Below are positions 59,301 to 64,000 of a stretch of DNA of 64,000 bases, in pieces. The stretch covers positions 770,405 to 834,404 of the forward strand of contig KN817518.1 in NCBI GenBank assembly GCA_000827495.1. The letters are read 5' to 3'. Position numbers and translations under genes: made by a program. Numbering within the stretch: position 1 is the stretch's first letter; each line of letters begins with the position of its first letter. Under the pieces are notes generated by a model. The model had not been told where the DNA came from and searched no databases. It worked only from the letters and a program-made list of their open reading frames with translations. Origin of the DNA: Hypholoma sublateritium FD-334 SS-4. Its lineage: Eukaryota > Basidiomycota > Agaricomycetes > Agaricales > Strophariaceae.

Positions 59301-60139
59301 GGCCATCAGACGACTTTTGTATGGTTGGGAGTCCACTGAAACGGAGACCGGAGCGTGGTTCAAGAAAGCGGCGGAGGTAAGCTCAGAAGTTTCGAAGGGC
59401 GATACATTGAAACGTATCAAGAAAATAGGGTGTTGTTCCTCTCGTGATCGAGGTCGACAGTTTGGATATCATGGCTAACTTGTTGAGGTTGAAACTTGAC
59501 GTCGAAGACAAAATAGGTTCTCGGATGAGAATGGTTTTCAGTGGAGCGACGGAAGCTCACCTTCTTGCAAAGGAGATCAGTAAGCTAGAATTCATGGCCT
59601 TGATTCCGAAAAATTTGGCCTAATTGTGTACAGGCGATGCCGACGTCGGTGTAATACTGAATCCTATAAGATCATTCCCTATGGCTTGGGATCAGCGTAG
59701 GATGTAAGTGGTAGCTCTACATGACGAAAGCCAGAGCTGGAACGTAGATGCCATTCAGATTACCCGGTCCCCCTCTGACTAACGACACGGCATTGGTAAC
59801 ATTACTGTCGCACGGCGTCGTCGTCGGTCTCGGGATTCGAAGTGCATGGGAAGCTCGCAACACGCGATTTGATGTCAAATGGGTACGCTGTTCGTCATTC
59901 CAGGGTACCGTACATTGTTACTGATCTACGCGTAGGCCGCGCTTGAATCCAATGGCCGCATCTCAGACGAAGAAGCGTATACCCTGGTCACCGATAACCT
60001 CGTCGACCTATTGGGCATCCGCGGTATCGGTGATGACATGAATGACTTGGTTGCGTTCGAGGGTGGAAGTATGTTTGACTTAGCCAGCAAGCCTATTGCT
60101 GTGATCTCGCCTGTTCGTGGATCGGTGGACTTTTTCTAG
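56343..60139 (+). CDS. Large membrane-anchored amidohydrolase with a degenerate second half
   Basis: ATG 56343 (MSSPNHELGEKSPSHRPYAL), TAG ends at 60139; nearly 1000 residues in about 15 exons. Residues about 27-49 (LAICLSIAAATTLLVYLPI) form an N-terminal signal anchor. The first amidohydrolase unit has VTPGL-VDLHTHLGVL (HxH metal ligands), ISSHCYEAVDLDAM, FNIASIHHASEAYLVP and VVMKSDHPVINSRYLIYEAQ, all expected metal or active-site positions. AGLSHRIGVLEEGFDADVVL then LWDSHPLQLGATP follows. A second unit begins near VWQSSLNGRTARIF and has GSISPGLMTFGSPIGLEE, where HxH is replaced. The end is VISPVRGSVDFF. Soluble or luminal catalytic part outside the membrane; substrate unknown. Several fungal relatives are annotated as imidazolonepropionase-like. 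Confidence 0.87.
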
Positions 60140-60300
60140 GGTAGTTGTCCGTAGAAGATGTGGGGCTCGGTTTGCAGCATATCTATTATCTATACCACGC
60201 CGAGTAGGGCAGCGGTGCTCTTTATTCCGCGATTTCGCGCAGCTGCTAAGCTTATTCCAATGCAACTAATGAGGAACCCTGCAAAGCTACAAAGTAGACT

Positions 60301-60661
60301 ATGGCTGAATTGGATGCGTTAGTCGATGTAAGAATAACGCGTACCGGAAGAATGCGATCCTGGATATTGAGCGCTCTTCATGTGGGGAGCGAGATGAAGC
60401 AAAGATAGAGCGCAGCACAGCTGGAGTGACAGGGATTCGCCGCTTGGTATCTAAGTCGGGGGGCGGAGGCCTGAATTCCTTGTATATGGGCCGCGCGGTG
60501 GACGAGGAGGTGGAGGTTGAAGAAGACATAGGGAACGATTATGTAAGTAGCGAGCAAGTACTTTGACACGTTCTGGACTTTGTGCCTCTCATAATTTGCT
60601 CTTTGGACAGTATTCGTCAGTGTACTTACTTTACTTTGGACAGGGCCACAAACTGGCTTAA
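60301..60661 (+). CDS. Possible small acidic protein
   Basis: A model starting at ATG 60301 (MAELDALVD) uses GTAAGA as donor and GCAAAG as acceptor. It reads IERSTAGVTGIRRLVSKSGG then MGRAVDEEVEVEEDIGNDY, and after a second intron GHKLA and the stop at 60661. The frame fits, but the acceptor is unusual. A competing minus-strand frame (60529-60299, MSSSTSTSSSTARPIYKEF) is equally open. Neither is recognised. Confidence 0.35.
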
Positions 60662-60887
60662 ATTACTTGAAGCACTATTCGACCAGATACAATCTATATC
60701 TGACGACATACCTAACTTGCGTCAGGGGAAAACGGGCAAACAGTGCTATGAAGATTGAATCTGGCCGCGACCGGGGAACTCTGTACGGGCATTTTCACTC
60801 GTGGGCAAGGAACCTAGGCTGATCTGGGCGCCGCTATGTCATCGTTGTAAATATCCGCTGTCTGCTCTTCGGACTTCCGGACGCAGG

Positions 60888-62439
60888 ATGCTATTGGACA
60901 CTAAATCGGCATCGTCGACGTCCTTCCATGAGGACATGATGAAGATTAGCGACCGGCTGCCCAGCGAGGACGAGTACCGACGTGTGCGCCATCTCTTGCT
61001 GCACAGGCCGCAAGAGCCTGCAATCACGGACGACGCGTTGGCGAGGGTGCTCGGTGCGAGCCCGCATTTGGAGACGGTCGTCTTCACCGGGGTGCCCGAC
61101 GTGTCTGACCGGACTATGGCCGTGCTGGCAGAGAACGCGGTCGACCTCCTGGGGCTGGATATCTCGGGATGCGCGCAGGTCACGGACACGGGGATTCTGG
61201 AGGTCACGAATAAGTCGCTGCCGCTGCAGTGGCTGCAGTTGAACGGTGTGGTGGGGCTCACCGATGCGTCTATATCTGCTGTTGCGAAAACGTGCTCGCG
61301 TCTCATAGAACTCGAGGCCTGCGATTTACCGTTGCTGACGCCGGTATCTGTGCGCGATATTTGGTCATTTTCTAGGCAAGTTTCGGGACTTCACAAAAAT
61401 GCTACTGCTAATGGGAGTCATACAGAAAGCTGCGGACAATTCGGTTGGCGAACAACCCCCTTCTCAGCGATAAAGCATTTCCCTCGCCATTTAAACACGA
61501 CCCTTATTCTGGCGCTGCGACAAACGAAAAGCCTTTGCCACCCAGGCCTACGACTTGGCTGGAATTGTTGCCCCCACTGATCCTGCGGCATTCTGCCGAT
61601 AATCTGCGTGTGATAGACTTGTCGCAGTGCAAGATTACGGACAACGCAGTACAAGGCATCGTGCGCCATGCGCCGAGAATCCAAACGTTCATCCTTTCTG
61701 GCTGCTCGTTGCTGACTGATAAAGCACTGGACAGCATATCCGAGCTTAAGGACCACCTCGACGTCCTGATGCTGGCGCACGTTTCTAATATCACAGATCG
61801 TGGCGTCGTCAACCTCGCGCGCGCGTGCACAAATCTGCGCTGCGTCGACGTGGCATGTGAGTTTAGCCTCTCCACCTTTCCGCCCTTCATTTCAGTTTTC
61901 TATAGGAAATGAACTGACGTTGGGAATGAAAGTCTGTCGTAACCTCACAGATATGTCGGTGTTTGAGCTCGCCGGCCTGCCAGGGTTGCAACGGCTGTCG
62001 CTCGTGCGGGTGCACAAGCTGACGGACATTGGGCTGTACTCACTTGCAGAGCATGCCACTGAGCTAGAGCGCCTGCACCTGTCGTACTGCGATAGTCTGT
62101 CGCTGGATGCGGCGCATCTCATGCTCCGAAAGCTCACGCGTCTCCAGCATCTTACCGCCACTGGCGTCCCAGCGTTCCGCAGGAAGGGCGTGCAACGTTT
62201 CTCGGAGCCCATGCCCGGCGTAAGTTACATTTGCTTATCGCACCGAATTTCCTGCCTTATCAGCGATTCGAACCTAGAACTGCGATCCGGATCAGCAGGC
62301 CGCATTCTGCGTGTTCAATGGGGACAACGTCGGGCGTCTACGACAATTTCTGGACAAGGAAGATAAACGTCGCCGGGACGCAGAAGCGCAGAACGTGCCC
62401 TTCGTCATGCGTGACGACGATAGGCTGGATCTGTATTAA
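60888..62439 (+). CDS. GRR1-type leucine-rich repeat protein, F-box not seen
   Basis: Chosen ATG 60888 (MLLDTKSASSTSFHEDMMKI); TAA ends at 62439; about 450 residues in four or five exons. LRRs typical of Grr1 occur: LLGLDISGCAQVTDTGIL, LRVIDLSQCKITDNAVQG, FILSGCSLLTDKALDSI and MLAHVSNITDRGVVNLAR. After introns come CRNLTDMSVFELAGLPGLQR, LERLHLSYCDSLSLDAAHL and QQAAFCVFNGDNVGRLRQFL. The last parallels the GRR1 motif at 41.4 kb. It ends MRDDDRLDLY without the long disordered tail. No F-box is found upstream in any frame, though an unseen 5' exon is possible. It may bind substrates without joining SCF, or act as a decoy. Confidence 0.85.
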
Positions 62440-62905
62440 AAGGCATTGCGCCATCTGTTTTGGTCTTTCCATCGGGCGCACTTATGTTAACATGTAGGTG
62501 GTTGGTTTGCAATGGAGTGTATTGTGTCGTTGATAACGCGCTGGCTACCAGTTACATCACTATATCCAATCCTAGATACCCGTTTCTACGATATACCCAT
62601 GTCTTGATGCTTGAATCGGTGCGAGTGAGACAGTGAGACTTGGGAAACAAAGGCGCGTAATGAGACCGCAGATAATGGTGGAAAGAGGAAGTCCGAGCAC
62701 GATCGGGGAGATGGACCGGAAGTAGACGAGGGATCATTTTGCACTTAACAGCAGAGAATCCTCCTTGCACTCATCTGCGGCAACGGCGGGCTCCCTCTCG
62801 GCGCCTGCTCCCCCCGCCTTTGAGTCCTGCCCGCCAGCCCCGGCCAAGGCCCCTTTCTGCAATACTTAATTCCCGCTTTTCCTGGTTTTCCCCGCCCCGC
62901 CCGCG
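62440..62905. other. Intergenic before the RhoGEF, GC-rich near its 3' end
   Basis: 466 bp without a supported gene; the last 120 bp are strongly C-rich, consistent with a pyrimidine-rich promoter or 5' UTR of the RhoGEF. Confidence 0.4.
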
Positions 62906-64000
62906 ATGCAACTCACGTCAGTCCTGCCTCCGCGCCCATCGCCAGAAACAGCCGGCTCCTTGTTCCTTCGTCCTCAGCCCACGGAAATAGACACCCGGCA
63001 CGAGTCCGGCGCCCTCGCGCTGGTTCTCAAACCTAAAAGACCGACTATATGCGCGTTCCAGCCCCTTCCCCCCATCGTAGCCTCTCCCGTTTGCACCCCG
63101 ACCTCGAGCATCGACCACGACGAGGGCTACTTCTCGCCCTTCGTCCCTCCGGACTCCTCGCGCGTCTTGTTCCCAACCTCCACCCCCACCTGGATCGCTA
63201 CGCCCCCCACACCGCCCTCAAAATCTATCCGCAGGTCCAACACCAGCTCCACACGCCGCTATCCATTGGCTCCCGTCGCCCCGTCTGCCTCATTCCCAGC
63301 CTCAATGCACACACATGCAGCCCTCAGCATGCACAAAGGCGTCCGGCGCGCCGTCTCCGTCCCAGCCTTTTCCTTCCAGCATCTCGAGCAGACCGACTCC
63401 TTTGCCAGCCTGATGGCCGCGCACTTTGCGTGCGACAGTGTGGAGGACAATCTCTTTAACGCCACTTTTTCCATTCCCGGCCCGCTCGTGACGCGCCGCA
63501 GGGAACATGCAGGGTCATATGTCAAGCCAGCCGTTCCCAGCGATGACAGCGGGTCGCTAAACGACGACACCGAGGGTTACGACAAGGGCGAGAACTCGCC
63601 CCAGGATTCTGGCCATGCCAGCTGGAGCGACCACAGCATCGAAGACGCGCGGGAAATAGAGAGAAGCAAAGATGCGTTCCGCAAGTTCCACGCTCTCAAG
63701 GAGCTGCTGGCAACGGAAGTTGGCTACCTCACAGATCTCAAGGCGCTAATTACAGTAATGAGTTTCGCACCTATTGTTGGTATCATTGTCTGACTGCCTT
63801 TCTAGATCTACCTACGAAACCTGCCCACTTTGGCCGTTCGGTCTCTAACGTCAAGCAACACTTTCGGACGAGCGTCTTCCTCGTTTGCGTCTGGCCCATG
63901 GATACCCTCATACACCCAACTGCAGGCCGCTGCTCTATCATCATCCACCACCTTGCCTGAGACCCCTACTTCCCCGTCGTCTGCGGCTCCGTCTCTGAAG
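62906..64000 (+). CDS. Rho guanine nucleotide exchange factor (DH domain), 5' part, cut by window edge
   Basis: ATG 62906 (MQLTSVLPPRPSPETAGSLF). About 245 residues of Pro/Ser/Thr-rich disordered sequence (PTWIATPPTPPSKSIRRSN, SGHASWSDHSIEDAR) precede the DH domain start FRKFHALKELLATEVGYLTD. Then LKALITV and an intron lead to IYLRNLPTLAVRSLTSSNTF near 63806. The ELLxTEVxYLxDLK pattern is CR1 of Dbl-homology GEFs. After the first DH segment the sequence to the edge is Ser/Thr-rich (SSSTTLPETPTSPSSA). The rest of the DH domain and any PH or other domain lie beyond the right edge. It should activate Rho/Cdc42-type GTPases at sites of polar growth. Confidence 0.88.

Noticed and set aside
62265..62274. 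GATTCGAACC, the reverse complement of a tRNA B-box (GGTTCGAATC)
   Set aside because: No matching A-box or pairing acceptor stem at the right distance; it lies in an intron of the second GRR1-type gene.

Overview
This is a eukaryotic nuclear window with the features of a filamentous basidiomycete, most likely an Agaricomycete. Genes are packed tightly on both strands. They are broken by many short GT-AG introns of about 48 to 77 nt, with very small exons in places. The proteins are fungal housekeeping types: glycogen branching enzyme, exocyst Sec15, VTC1, SWC4, a Reb1-like Myb protein, GRR1 F-box/LRR, a GPI-anchored GH79 and a RhoGEF. I saw no transposon, CRISPR array, rRNA or convincing tRNA. 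Gene models were spliced by eye. Outer starts and stops are usually firm, while some internal exon borders are approximate.

Left third (1-25.5 kb): the 5' part of a glycogen branching enzyme runs off the left edge. A lysine-rich nuclear protein, a small membrane protein and a poorly supported region (4.2-7 kb) follow. Next come a dual-specificity phosphatase, ARF1, exocyst SEC15, a GPP/HAD phosphatase, alpha-tubulin 1, CPSF100/CFT2, a large HSL-type alpha/beta hydrolase and alpha-tubulin 2. The two tubulins are opposed paralogs about 7.6 kb apart, with intron differences and different C-terminal tails.

Middle (25.5-44.5 kb): glutaminyl-tRNA synthetase, a GPI-anchored GH79 glycosidase, a PAF-acetylhydrolase-like lipase whose start codon is probably split by an intron, and a DUF676-type hydrolase. 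A degenerate stretch at 36.2-37.9 kb has reading frames broken by stops or shifts. It is followed by a C2H2 zinc-finger protein, a CCDC97-like protein, the F-box/LRR protein GRR1, a small conserved protein and LSM3.

Right third (44.5-64 kb): U1-C is divergent from LSM3, so two spliceosomal genes share a short promoter. VTC1, SWC4/DMAP1, a Bcs1-like AAA ATPase with repeated C-terminal motifs, an unrecognised protein, a Reb1-like Myb factor with a 96-nt tandem repeat and a large membrane-anchored amidohydrolase follow. A doubtful small gene and a second GRR1-type LRR protein, apparently without an F-box, come next. The start of a RhoGEF runs off the right edge.

Most neighbours are not functionally related. 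Exceptions are the LSM3/U1-C pair and the two sets of inverted paralogs (alpha-tubulins, GRR1-type LRR proteins). I found no clear previously undescribed multi-gene system. The most unusual items are the degenerate amidohydrolase second half, the AAA protein tail repeats, the split start codon and the decayed 36-38 kb interval.
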